Of a DNA stretch of 64,000 nucleotides, positions 1-7,710 are shown piece after piece. The stretch spans positions 670,774-734,773 of the forward strand of contig NZ_BDDE01000011.1 of NCBI RefSeq assembly GCF_008327685.1, in the 5' to 3' direction. This DNA is from Actinomadura sp. K4S16 (GTDB taxonomy: Bacteria > Actinomycetota > Actinomycetes > Streptosporangiales > Streptosporangiaceae). A program made the position numbers and the translations under genes. Numbering within the stretch: position 1 is the first letter of the stretch; each line of letters begins with the position of its first letter. The notes below the pieces were generated by a model that did no database searches, was not told the origin of the DNA, and saw only the letters and a list, made by a program, of their open reading frames with translations.

Positions 1-246
1 GGCCAGCTCGTCCAGGTGGCCGCCCGCGACCATGGCGGTCAGCGTGATGCAGCTGCGGGTCCTGCGGTCCAGGCCGGGGCGGCTCCACACCTCGCCCCAC
101 GCGTAGCGGGTGATCAGGTCCTGGAAGTCGGCGGTGAAGGCGTCCTTGCGGGCCTCGGCGCGGTCGACGTGGGCGTCGCCGAGCACCTCGCGCCGCGTCC
201 TCATGCCCCGCTCGTGCCGCTCCCCGTCGGACAGGCGCTCGCTCAT
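1..246 (-). CDS. pcaC: 4-carboxymuconolactone decarboxylase PcaC (3' part missing, runs off window)
   Basis: Decarboxylates 4-carboxymuconolactone to 3-oxoadipate enol-lactone in the protocatechuate branch of the beta-ketoadipate pathway. The 82 visible residues begin MSERLSDGERHERGMRTRRE and include the CMD-family stretch with the RSCITLTAMVAGGHLDEL core. Only the N-terminal two thirds is present because the gene continues past base 1. Its ATG overlaps the pcaD stop as ATGA, so it is probably translationally coupled. In many actinomycetes pcaD and pcaC are fused as pcaL; here the stop and restart show two separate proteins. Confidence 0.93.
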   Translation of the reverse strand, partial: MSERLSDGERHERGMRTRREVLGDAHVDRAEARKDAFTADFQDLITRYAWGEVWSRPGLDRRTRSCITLTAMVAGGHLDELA

Positions 247-1016
247 CGGCGGGATCCCTTCCATGTGCGGTCCAGGTGCGCGGTGATCGCCTCGGTGACC
301 TCGGCCGGGCGCTCGGCGTTCGCCAGGTGCCCGGCGCCCTCGACCACCGTCAGGACGGCGCCGGGGATGCCGGCGGCGAGCCGGTCGGCGTGGCCGCGCG
401 GCGGGGTCGGGCCGTCCTGCGCGCCGGCGACCACCAGGGTCGGCGCGCGGATCTCGCCGAGGCGCGCGGTCGCGTCGAACGCGGCCAGGGCGTCGCAGCA
501 GCCCGCGTAGCCCTCGGCGCCGGTCGCGCGCAGCATCGCCGCGTAGGGCTCCGCGCCGGTGAAGGACGGCGTGAACCAGCGTCCCGGCGCCGTGTCGGCG
601 ACCGGGCCGACGCCCTCGCGGCGCACGAGCGCGGCGCGCTCGTGCCAGGCGGCCGGGTCGCCGAAGCGCGGGGAGGTGCAGCACAGGACCAGGCTCGCTA
701 CGCGGTCCGGGGCGCGCAGCGCGAGGGCCGTCCCGACCGCGCCGCCGAGCGAGACCCCGGCGTAGGCGGCCCGGTCGACGCCGAGGCCGTCCAGCAGCGC
801 GGCGACCCCGTCGGCGAGGTCCTCGACGGTGAACGGGCCGCCGGGCGGGGGCGCGCCGCCGTGGCCGGGGAGGTCGTAGCGCAGCACGCGCCAGGCGCGG
901 GTCAGCGCGGGCATCTGCGGCAGCCACAGGTCCGTGGTGGTGCCGAGGGCCGGGCCGAGGACGACGACGGGCGCGCCGTCCGGCCCGTCGAGGCGGTGCC
1001 GGGGTGCGGCGGTCAT
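243..1016 (-). CDS. pcaD: 3-oxoadipate enol-lactonase PcaD
   Basis: Alpha/beta hydrolase of 257 aa that opens 3-oxoadipate enol-lactone to 3-oxoadipate. It shows the early oxyanion region (VVVLGPALGTTTDLW), the nucleophile elbow GVSLGG, a late acid in VAGAQDGPTP and the catalytic His in VEGAGHLAN. The ATG at 1016 is chosen because it overlaps the pcaB stop (ATGA) and gives the usual family length; a longer upstream reading has no homologous sequence. The downstream pcaC also starts in a four-base overlap, so B-D-C form one coupled set. Confidence 0.93.
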   Translation of the reverse strand: MTAAPRHRLDGPDGAPVVVLGPALGTTTDLWLPQMPALTRAWRVLRYDLPGHGGAPPPGGPFTVEDLADGVAALLDGLGVDRAAYAGVSLGGAVGTALALRAPDRVASLVLCCTSPRFGDPAAWHERAALVRREGVGPVADTAPGRWFTPSFTGAEPYAAMLRATGAEGYAGCCDALAAFDATARLGEIRAPTLVVAGAQDGPTPPRGHADRLAAGIPGAVLTVVEGAGHLANAERPAEVTEAITAHLDRTWKGSRR

Positions 1017-2233
1017 GTGCGGCTCCTGCGGTACGCGTCGAGGGCGCGGCCGACGAGGGCGGCCGCGGCGCCGGTCCCAGGGTCGTCGCCGAGGACGTCC
1101 AGGAGGTCGTCGAGGTCGGCGCGCATCCGCTCGGTGGACACCTCCAGGCCCTCCAGCAGCTCGGCGGCCGTCTCGGCGGCGCCGCCCGTCAGCCGCAGGC
1201 ACTCGCGCAGCGGCTGCCACTCGGCGTGCCACTCCCCCGCGGGCCGCTCGTGCGGCGCGGCCTGCGCGGCGAGGACCACCTGGACCTGCGCCGGGACCTG
1301 CAGGGCGGCGGACCGCACCAGCGCCGACAGCGCCGGGTTGCGCTTGTGCGGCATCGACGACGAGCCGCCCCTTCCCGCCCCAGCCGCCTCGGCGGCCTCG
1401 CCGACCTCGCTCTGCGCCAGCAGCCAGACGTCGGTGGCGATCTTGCCGAGGGCGCCGGCGGCCACCGCCAGCGCCGCCGCGAGCCCGGCGACGGGCGTCC
1501 GGCGGGTGTGCCACGGCAGGACGGGGCAGGCCAGCTCCGTCTCCCGCGCGTAGGCGGCGACGAGGTCGAGCGCCCGGTCGCCGAAGGCGTCCAGGGTCCC
1601 CGCCGGGCCGCCGAGTTGGACGGGCAGCGGCACCGCGGCGAGGCCCTCCCGGGCCTCCAGGCAGCCCATCAGCCAGCCCGCCGCCTTGGCGCCGAACGTC
1701 GTCGGCAGCGCCTGCCAGCCGAGCGTGCGGGCCGGCATGGGGGTGTCGCGGTACCGCGCCGCGAGCCCGGCCAGCGCGTCCAGTGCCCGGTCGAGGTGGG
1801 CGAGGACGACGCGCCTGGCGCGGGCCGCGACGAGCATGGCGCCGGTGTCGGCGATGTCCTGGCTGGTGGCGCCCTTGTGCACGTGCTCGCCCGCGGGACC
1901 CGCGAGCGCGCGCAGGTCGGCGACCAGCGGCACGACTGGGTTGCCGGAGCCGCGCGCCCGGCGGGCGATGCCGGGCAGGTCGAACCGGTCCGCGTCGGCG
2001 GCGGCGGTGATCGCCTCCGCGGCGGGGCCGGGGACGAGACCGAGCCGGGCCTGCGCGCGGGCGAGCGCCGCCTCCGCGTCGAGCATGGCCGTCAGGTAGG
2101 CGAGGTCGCTGGTGGCGGCCTCGGCCTCCGTCCCCGCCCGGACGGGCGACAGCAGCCCCGCGTCCGGCGCCGGGCGGCGGCCCTCCGCGGAGCCGTGCGC
2201 GCCGGGCGGCGGCACGTCCTCGTCAGAAGGCAA
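1013..2233 (-). CDS. pcaB: 3-carboxy-cis,cis-muconate cycloisomerase PcaB
   Basis: 406-aa member of the fumarase/aspartase superfamily that converts 3-carboxy-cis,cis-muconate to 4-carboxymuconolactone. The superfamily signature GGSSSMPHKRNPALSALV is clear near residue 285, and the TSQDIADTGAM segment matches the second conserved block. The N-terminus is about 30 residues longer than usual (Pro/Gly-rich before SPVRAGTEAEAATSDLAYL), so a later start cannot be excluded. It overlaps the pcaG end by 11 bases and the pcaD start by 4. Confidence 0.93.
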   Translation of the reverse strand: MPSDEDVPPPGAHGSAEGRRPAPDAGLLSPVRAGTEAEAATSDLAYLTAMLDAEAALARAQARLGLVPGPAAEAITAAADADRFDLPGIARRARGSGNPVVPLVADLRALAGPAGEHVHKGATSQDIADTGAMLVAARARRVVLAHLDRALDALAGLAARYRDTPMPARTLGWQALPTTFGAKAAGWLMGCLEAREGLAAVPLPVQLGGPAGTLDAFGDRALDLVAAYARETELACPVLPWHTRRTPVAGLAAALAVAAGALGKIATDVWLLAQSEVGEAAEAAGAGRGGSSSMPHKRNPALSALVRSAALQVPAQVQVVLAAQAAPHERPAGEWHAEWQPLRECLRLTGGAAETAAELLEGLEVSTERMRADLDDLLDVLGDDPGTGAAAALVGRALDAYRRSRT

Positions 2234-2786
2234 GGAACACCGTCTCCCGGTCGCCCTGGAGGCGGACGTCGAACCGGTACTCCCGCTCGCCCTCGCGTTC
2301 GGCGACCAGCGTGGCGCGCCGCTCCTCCGGGACGGCGCCGAGCAGCGGGTCGCTCGCGCGGGCGGCCTCGTCCTCGGGGAAGTACAGCCGGGTGAAGACC
2401 GGTTTGAGCAGGCCGCGGGCGAAGACCAGCACGGCGATGTAGGGGGCGCCGCCGCCCACCGCGCCGGGCTTGACGGTGCTGAACCAGTAGCCCCCGGCCG
2501 CGTCGGTGCCGCACCGGCCGAAGCCGGAGAAGCCGTGCCCCTCGCGCACGATGCCGCCGGGGCGCCGCGCGATCTCGCCGTTCTCGTCGGCCTGCCAGAT
2601 TTCCAGCAGCGCGTCCGGCACCGGCTGCCCCGCGCCGTCCAGGACGCGCCCGCGCACCCGGATCGCGTCGGGACGCCACGGCGGGACCACCTGCGGGCCC
2701 GCCTCGTACGGCAGCGCGTACCCGAAGAAGGGGCCGACCGTCTGCGACGGCGTCATGGCCGAGGGCGGGAGGGAGGGCGTGCTCAT
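2223..2786 (-). CDS. pcaG: protocatechuate 3,4-dioxygenase alpha subunit PcaG
   Basis: 187-aa non-catalytic subunit of the Fe(III) intradiol dioxygenase that cleaves protocatechuate to 3-carboxy-cis,cis-muconate. It begins MSTPSLPPSAMTPSQTVGPF; the TPSQTVGPFF block and the intradiol core GQPVPDALLEIWQADENG are typical. It lacks the iron-ligand HxH and active-site Tyr set seen in PcaH, as expected for alpha. The start shares a base with the pcaH stop (TGATG), giving the usual alpha/beta stoichiometric coupling. Confidence 0.95.
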   Translation of the reverse strand: MSTPSLPPSAMTPSQTVGPFFGYALPYEAGPQVVPPWRPDAIRVRGRVLDGAGQPVPDALLEIWQADENGEIARRPGGIVREGHGFSGFGRCGTDAAGGYWFSTVKPGAVGGGAPYIAVLVFARGLLKPVFTRLYFPEDEAARASDPLLGAVPEERRATLVAEREGEREYRFDVRLQGDRETVFLAF

Positions 2787-3451
2787 CAGGCCTCCGTCGG
2801 GGTGTCGCCGAGGACGATGTCCCACTGGTAGCCGAGGGCCCACTCCGGTGTGGTGGTGTCCAGGTCGAACCGCGAGACCAGCTTCCGCCGGTCCCGCTCG
2901 TCGGGGATCGACTGGAAGATCGGGTCGTGGGCGAACAGCGGGTCGCCGGGGAAGTACATCTGGGTGACGAGCCGCTGGGTGAACGCCGTGCCGAACACCG
3001 AGAAGTGGATGTGGGCGGGCCGCCACGCGTTGTGGTGGTTGCCCCACGGGTAGGCGCCCGGCTTGATCGTGACGAACCGGTAGCGGCCGTCGTCGTCGGT
3101 GAGGCAGCGTCCGGCGCCGGTGAAGTTGGGGTCGAGCGGCGCCGGGTGGACGTCGCCGAGGTGGTTGTACCGCCCCGCCGCGTTGGCCTGCCATACCTCC
3201 ACGAGGGCGCCGCGCACCGGGCGGCCCGCGCCGTCGAGGACGCGGCCGGCCACGACGATCCGCTCGCCGAGCGGCTCGCCCGCGTGCTGGACGGTGAGGT
3301 CGTGGTCCCGCCGCCCGAGTTCCTGGTGGCCGAAGACCGGGGAGGCCAGCTCGACGCTGTCCGGGCCGAGCTTCGGCATGACCAGGTCCTGCGAGGGGGC
3401 GCGGAGCACGGTGCTCTTGTACCCCGGGTACAGGTACGGCGGGTGCGTCAT
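2786..3451 (-). CDS. pcaH: protocatechuate 3,4-dioxygenase beta subunit PcaH
   Basis: 221-aa catalytic subunit holding the non-heme Fe(III). The intradiol signature VRGALVEVWQANAAGRYNH contributes the first Tyr ligand, and AYPWGNHHNAWRPAHIHFS contains the second Tyr and the HxH ligand pair. The ATG at 3451 follows an AAGGGATGAGGGC ribosome-binding stretch. It is the first gene of the pca operon in this window; the order is H-G-B-D-C on the minus strand. No pcaR-like regulator, pcaIJ or pcaF is present here, though such genes could lie left of the window. Confidence 0.95.
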   Translation of the reverse strand: MTHPPYLYPGYKSTVLRAPSQDLVMPKLGPDSVELASPVFGHQELGRRDHDLTVQHAGEPLGERIVVAGRVLDGAGRPVRGALVEVWQANAAGRYNHLGDVHPAPLDPNFTGAGRCLTDDDGRYRFVTIKPGAYPWGNHHNAWRPAHIHFSVFGTAFTQRLVTQMYFPGDPLFAHDPIFQSIPDERDRRKLVSRFDLDTTTPEWALGYQWDIVLGDTPTEA

Positions 3452-3489
3452 GCCCTCATCCCTTCTGCTCAGCCTTCCCCATTCCCACT

Positions 3490-3519
3490 CCGCGGGGGGA
3501 CGTCGCACCATCCCCGCGG
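3490..3519. promoter_or_regulatory. inverted repeat upstream of pcaH
   Basis: CCGCGGGG (3490-3497) and CCCCGCGG (3512-3519) form a perfect 8-bp inverted repeat with a 14-base spacer. It lies 39 bases before pcaH and downstream of the sigma-factor gene. It could be an operator for the pca operon or a terminator for the sigma gene. There is no clear T-run, so the role is open. Confidence 0.35.
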
Positions 3520-3591
3520 TCTCCACCCTCGCAGCCGGCCCGGCGCGCACCGTCTCGCGGCTTCCGCCCAGTGGAAGGGCAAGGGCAGGGC

Positions 3592-4566
3592 TCAGAGGGC
3601 TTCGGGCAGACCGAACAGCGGGAACAGGCTCGTGTCGAAGAACACCGAGACGTGCGCGACGCCGTCACCGGTGATGGACAGCACCTGCAGCTGGTAGGCG
3701 CTGTGCACGCCGTCGGCGTCGCGCTTGTAGAGGCCGAAGGCGGGCTGCCCGTTCGCGGCGGCGGGGACCATCCGGATGTCGCCGGGGCCGGGGCTGCACT
3801 GCGCCCTGATGAGCCGGACGGCGGTCTCGGCGCCGACGAACCACTCGGGGAAGGGCGGCATCTCCCAGATGACGTCCTCCTTGAACAGCTCGATCAGGCC
3901 GCCGATGTCGGCGTCCTCGAACGCCTTCGCATAGCGCTCCAGGAGGTCGCGCTGCCCGGGGTCGGTCGGCTCGACCAGCTCGTCGCGCAGGGGCGCGTTC
4001 TCCTCCAGCTGCGCCCGCGCCCGCTGGAGCGCGCTGTTGACCGCGGCGGTGGAGGTGTCGAGCAGCTCGGCGACCTCGGCGGCCCGCCACTTCAGGACGT
4101 CGCGCAGGATCAGCACGACCCGCTGCTTGGCGGGCAGGTGCTGCAGCGCCGCGACGAACGCCAGCCGGGTGCTCTCGCGCGCGGTGACGATCGTCGCCGG
4201 GTCGGCGGCGTCCGCGCCGAGCAGGGCGTCGGGGGCGGGCTCCAGCCACGGCACCTCGTCCGAGGCCACCACGGGCCGCTCGGGCTCCTCGCTCGGCGCC
4301 CCGAGCCCGGACGGCATCGGCCGGTGGCCGCGCTGGTCGATCGCGGTCAGGCACACGTTGGTGGCGATCCGGTACAGCCAGGTGCGCAGCGACGACCGGC
4401 CCTCGAAGCCGTCGTAGGAGCGCCACGCCCGCAGGTAGGTCTCCTGGACGAGGTCCTCGGCGTCGTGGATCGAGCCGAGCATCCGGTAGCAGTGCGCCAG
4501 CAGCTCCCGCCGGTAGGGGTCGGCGAGGGCCAGGAAGTCGCGGTCCGTCTCTATGGTGTTCGGCAT
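3592..4566 (-). CDS. ECF RNA polymerase sigma factor with C-terminal SnoaL-like domain
   Basis: 324-aa sigma-70 factor of the TIGR02960/SigG-like type. Region 2 (DAEDLVQETYLRAWRSYDGF) recognises the -10 element and region 4 (LPAKQRVVLILRDVLKW, then an HTH with TSTAAVNSALQRARAQL) the -35. The last 120 residues form an NTF2/SnoaL fold (FKEDVIWEMPPFPEWFVG), a fused sensory or autoinhibitory domain known from this class, which usually has no separate anti-sigma factor. None is seen nearby. The ATG at 4566 has AGAGG upstream; a GTG at 4578 would add MTTT. It stands between the pca operon and a dehydrogenase, with no evident link to either. Confidence 0.88.
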   Translation of the reverse strand: MPNTIETDRDFLALADPYRRELLAHCYRMLGSIHDAEDLVQETYLRAWRSYDGFEGRSSLRTWLYRIATNVCLTAIDQRGHRPMPSGLGAPSEEPERPVVASDEVPWLEPAPDALLGADAADPATIVTARESTRLAFVAALQHLPAKQRVVLILRDVLKWRAAEVAELLDTSTAAVNSALQRARAQLEENAPLRDELVEPTDPGQRDLLERYAKAFEDADIGGLIELFKEDVIWEMPPFPEWFVGAETAVRLIRAQCSPGPGDIRMVPAAANGQPAFGLYKRDADGVHSAYQLQVLSITGDGVAHVSVFFDTSLFPLFGLPEAL

Positions 4567-4677
4567 GGTGGTCGTCACCTCTGCTGGGCGGCATCGCCGT
4601 GGCGGCGAGGGCGGCGGGCGCCACCGCCTCCGACCGTAGGCGGGCCCACCGACAGAACACGTGCGTCCCTTCGGATC

Positions 4678-5763
4678 CTACGCGCGAAGCCCGTGACCAT
4701 GGCCGGAACCGTGGTCGGAAGACCGCCGCCGCCAGGGTTCGATCACCGTGATGCCCGCGCCGGACATCCCGGCGAGGGCGGCCGGAGTGTCCTCCAGCGC
4801 CAGGACGCGGCCGACCAGCAGGTCGGGGCGCAGCGTCCCGGCGCGGACCAGCTCCATCATCGGGCCGTAGGCGTGGGCGGCCATCCCGTGGCTGCCGACG
4901 ATCTCCAGCTCCCAGCCGATCACCCGCTCCATCGGCAGGTCGGCGCGGCCCGCGCCGGGCGGCAGCAGCCCGACCTGGACGTGCCGGCCGCGCCGGCGCA
5001 GCGACCCGACCGAGGCGCGCGCCGTGGCGGGGCTGCCGAGCGCGTCCAGCGACACGTGGGCGCCGCCGTGGGCGGCCTCGCGCACGGCCTCGGCCACGTC
5101 GTCATGGGCGGAGGCGTCGACGACGGCGGCCGCGCCGCACCGGCGCGCCAGCTCCAGCGCCTGCGGCGACACGTCGACGGCCACGACCCGCGCGCCGGCC
5201 GCCGCGGCGACCATGACGGCCGACAGCCCGACGCCGCCGCAGCCGTGCACCGCGAGCCACTCGCCCGCGCGCACCCGGCCCTGCGCGAGGACGGCGCGGA
5301 ACGCGGTGGCGAACCGGCAGCCGAGCGCGGCCGCGGTGGTGCAGGCCATCTCGTCCGGGAGCCGGACCAGGTTCACCTCGGCGGCGTCGATCGCGACGTA
5401 CTGCGCGAACGACCCCCAGTGCGTGAAGCCGGGCTGGGTCTGGGCCTCGCAGACCTGCTGGTCGCCCGCCGCGCAGGACGCGCAGCGTCCGCAGGCGCAC
5501 ACGAACGGGACGGTCACGCGGTCGCCGGGCCGGAAGCCGGCGACGCCCGCGCCGGCCTCCTCGACCGTGCCCGCCAGCTCGTGCCCGGGGACGTGCGGGA
5601 AGGAGCGGATGTCGGGGTCGTGGCCCTGCCAGCCGTGCCAGTCGCTCCGGCAGACGCCCGTGGCCTCGACCCGGATCACCGCGCCGCCGGGCGGCACCCG
5701 CGGGTCGGGCAGCTCGCGGATCTCCAGGGGGCCGCCGAAGGAGTCGTAGGCGACCGCCTGCAC
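4678..5763 (-). CDS. zinc-dependent alcohol dehydrogenase
   Basis: 361-aa medium-chain dehydrogenase. The catalytic zinc residues are visible as CRSDWHG and the GHELAGTVEEAG box, and the structural zinc cysteines as CACGRCASCAAGDQQVC. The Rossmann motif is GCGGVGLSAV around residue 174. The NAD(P)-binding fold is complete and the length is normal, apart from a His/Arg-rich C-terminal tail (SSDHGSGHGHGLRA). Its start is only 13 bases after the XdhC-like gene, so the two are probably cotranscribed. The alcohol substrate cannot be read from the sequence. Confidence 0.9.
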   Translation of the reverse strand: MQAVAYDSFGGPLEIRELPDPRVPPGGAVIRVEATGVCRSDWHGWQGHDPDIRSFPHVPGHELAGTVEEAGAGVAGFRPGDRVTVPFVCACGRCASCAAGDQQVCEAQTQPGFTHWGSFAQYVAIDAAEVNLVRLPDEMACTTAAALGCRFATAFRAVLAQGRVRAGEWLAVHGCGGVGLSAVMVAAAAGARVVAVDVSPQALELARRCGAAAVVDASAHDDVAEAVREAAHGGAHVSLDALGSPATARASVGSLRRRGRHVQVGLLPPGAGRADLPMERVIGWELEIVGSHGMAAHAYGPMMELVRAGTLRPDLLVGRVLALEDTPAALAGMSGAGITVIEPWRRRSSDHGSGHGHGLRA

Positions 5764-5776
5764 TAGGGCGCCCGCA

Positions 5777-6274
5777 CTAGAACTCGAAGCCGCCGGGGCG
5801 GCCGTTCCGGTCGGCGATCAGTCCGGCCAGGGTCGCGACGGCGATCTCGGCGGGGGTCCTGGAGCCGATGTTCAGGCCGATCGGGCGGTGCACGCGGGCG
5901 ATGTCGGCCGCCGGGACGCCGAGTTCGGTGAGGGCCGGGATGTGCGGGGCGGGATGCCGCGGGTTGCCCATGACGCCGACCCACCGGACGGGCTGGGTCA
6001 GCACGTCGCGCAGGACGGGCCCGAGCTCGGGCCGGTGGTGGTCGGTGACGACGACGTCGGCGGTGGCGTCCAGGGGCGGCAGGTCGGCGGTGCCGTCGCG
6101 GTCCTTGTCGGGGTCGACGAGGAACGTGCGGTAGCCGAGGTCGGCGGCGTAGCGCAGGAGGTGGTCGGCGACGGGGCCGGCGAACACCGCGACCAGGGTC
6201 CGCTCCCCCGTGTCGGGCTGGACGTCGCCGTGCGCGACGGCGCAGGAGGAGTCGTGCTCGTGCGGTGCGGCCAT
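5777..6274 (-). CDS. XdhC-family Rossmann-domain protein
   Basis: 165-aa protein consisting of the XdhC C-terminal Rossmann domain only. The conserved blocks are VAVFAGPVADHLLRYAADLGYR, VVVTDHH, WVGVMGN and the hallmark HRPIGLNIGSRTPAEIAVA. XdhC proteins bring sulfurated molybdenum cofactor to molybdenum hydroxylases, but no xanthine dehydrogenase or CO dehydrogenase genes are next to it. Here it precedes a zinc alcohol dehydrogenase by 13 bases. The N-terminal XdhC/CoxI domain is absent, so the exact job is uncertain. Confidence 0.82.
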   Translation of the reverse strand: MAAPHEHDSSCAVAHGDVQPDTGERTLVAVFAGPVADHLLRYAADLGYRTFLVDPDKDRDGTADLPPLDATADVVVTDHHRPELGPVLRDVLTQPVRWVGVMGNPRHPAPHIPALTELGVPAADIARVHRPIGLNIGSRTPAEIAVATLAGLIADRNGRPGGFEF

Positions 6275-6453
6275 ACCCGAAGTCTGCCCCGCGCGGCGCC
6301 GGATGGTCCAGGGGCCACGCCCTCGCCCGCCGGCTCGCCGCGGTCCGCCGGAGAACCGCCGCGAACCGCCGCCGCGGAAACGTGGAACTCGCGCGTAGGA
6401 ACGGGTATGCCTTCTGTCTAGACTGCTGTCACCCGGCGGCCACAGGAGGGACC

Positions 6454-7008
6454 GTGATCGCGAGACCGGAGGGCGGGCCCCGCGTCGTGGTGGGGGTGGA
6501 CGACTCCGCGGGCGCGCGCTGCGCCCTCTCCTGGGCGATCGGCGAGGCGCGGCTGCGCCGGCTGCCGCTGCTGGTCGCCCACGCCGCGCCGCTGCCCCCG
6601 CACGTGTCGGCCGCGGGCCAGCTCGGCTGCGGGATCACCGAGGCGCTGCGCGCCTCCGGAGCCGAGCTCGTCGCCCGGCTCCTGGCGGAGGTGTGCGGCG
6701 GCCCGCCCGAGGGCGTGGACATGACCGCCCTGGCCCTCGTCGGGGAGCCCGGCGCGACCCTCGTGCGACTGGCGGGCGACGACGACATCCTGGTCGTCGG
6801 GCGTGGGGACCGGGGCCCGTTCTCGCGGCTGCTGCGGCCGTCGGTGCGCCTGCACTGCGCCCGCAGGGCCCGCGCGACCCTGGTGTGCGTCCGCCCGCCC
6901 GCGTTCGACACGCTGCTGGAGAGCCTGGCGGTGCGGGACGAGTCGCCCGAGAGCGTCCCCGACTCCCGCTTCCGGCGCCTCGGCCGCCGCCTGCGCCTCC
7001 CCCTCTGA
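6454..7008 (+). CDS. universal stress protein (UspA family)
   Basis: 184-aa single-domain Usp. The protein opens with the typical beta strand VVVGVDDSAGARCALSWAIGEA and carries the late strand DDDILVVGRGD. The canonical ATP-binding G-2x-G-9x-G(S/T) motif is poorly kept, so nucleotide binding is doubtful. The start is GTG at 6454, supported by an AGGAGGG ribosome-binding site at 6444-6450; the open frame upstream has no Usp sequence. The gene is divergent from the XdhC-like gene and 60 bases before the adenylate kinase. Confidence 0.85.
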   Translation: MIARPEGGPRVVVGVDDSAGARCALSWAIGEARLRRLPLLVAHAAPLPPHVSAAGQLGCGITEALRASGAELVARLLAEVCGGPPEGVDMTALALVGEPGATLVRLAGDDDILVVGRGDRGPFSRLLRPSVRLHCARRARATLVCVRPPAFDTLLESLAVRDESPESVPDSRFRRLGRRLRLPL

Positions 7009-7068
7009 CCGCACCCCCGCCGACCGCGCCTCCACCGCCGACCGGGACGGCGCGCATAGGCTCTCCCC

Positions 7069-7710
7069 ATGCGCAAGTACGTGATCATCGGTGCTGCCGG
7101 CAGCGGCAAGGGGACGCAGTCGGGGCTGCTCGCGCGCGATCTGGACATCGTCCACATCAGCGTCGGCGACATCTTCCGCTGGCACGTCAAGAACCACACC
7201 AAGCTCGGCGCGCAGGTGCGGCGCATCATGGCGGCCGGCGAGCTGGTCGGCGACGACCTCGCGGAGAGCGTCGTGCGGGAGCGGCTGGCCCAGCACGACT
7301 GGAACTACGGGTTCGTCATCGACGGGTTCCCGCGCAGCCGGCGGCAGACGGAGTTCTTCCTGGAGAGCTACGACATCGACGGTGTGATCCACCTGGACCT
7401 GCCGGACGACGAGGTCCGGCGCCGGGTGCTGGCCCGGCGGCTGTGCGCCGAGTGCGGGATGGACTACAACCTGATCGCGGACCGTCCGACGCAGGAGGGG
7501 CGCTGCGACGTGTGCGGGGGCAAGCTCGTGCCCCGGGAGGACGACACGGAGGAGGCGCTCACCGAGCGGCTGCGCGACTTCCACGAGAGGACCGACCCGA
7601 TCCTGGAGCTGTTCGGCCGCAAGGAGTACGTGGTCACCGTCGACGCGCGGCCGGGCATCGAGGAGGTCCAGCGGACGCTCCGCGAGAGGCTCGGCCTGCC
7701 GATGCCATGA
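7069..7710 (+). CDS. adk: adenylate kinase (nucleoside monophosphate kinase)
   Basis: 213-aa P-loop kinase transferring phosphate between ATP and a nucleoside monophosphate, normally AMP. The P-loop is GAAGSGKGTQ, the NMP region is HISVGDIFRWHV, and FVIDGFPRS is the adenylate-kinase signature. The LID domain carries a zinc-binding CAEC...CDVC set typical of Gram-positive enzymes. The main adk of actinomycetes usually sits in the ribosomal-protein cluster, so this is probably a second copy. Its stop overlaps the following PLP enzyme (ATGA). Confidence 0.88.
   Translation: MRKYVIIGAAGSGKGTQSGLLARDLDIVHISVGDIFRWHVKNHTKLGAQVRRIMAAGELVGDDLAESVVRERLAQHDWNYGFVIDGFPRSRRQTEFFLESYDIDGVIHLDLPDDEVRRRVLARRLCAECGMDYNLIADRPTQEGRCDVCGGKLVPREDDTEEALTERLRDFHERTDPILELFGRKEYVVTVDARPGIEEVQRTLRERLGLPMP

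Noticed and set aside
3571..5766. Very long open frame on the plus strand opposite the sigma factor and alcohol dehydrogenase genes
   Set aside because: It is an antisense shadow caused by high GC at third positions. It has no domain similarity, and the opposite strand carries two clear enzyme families.
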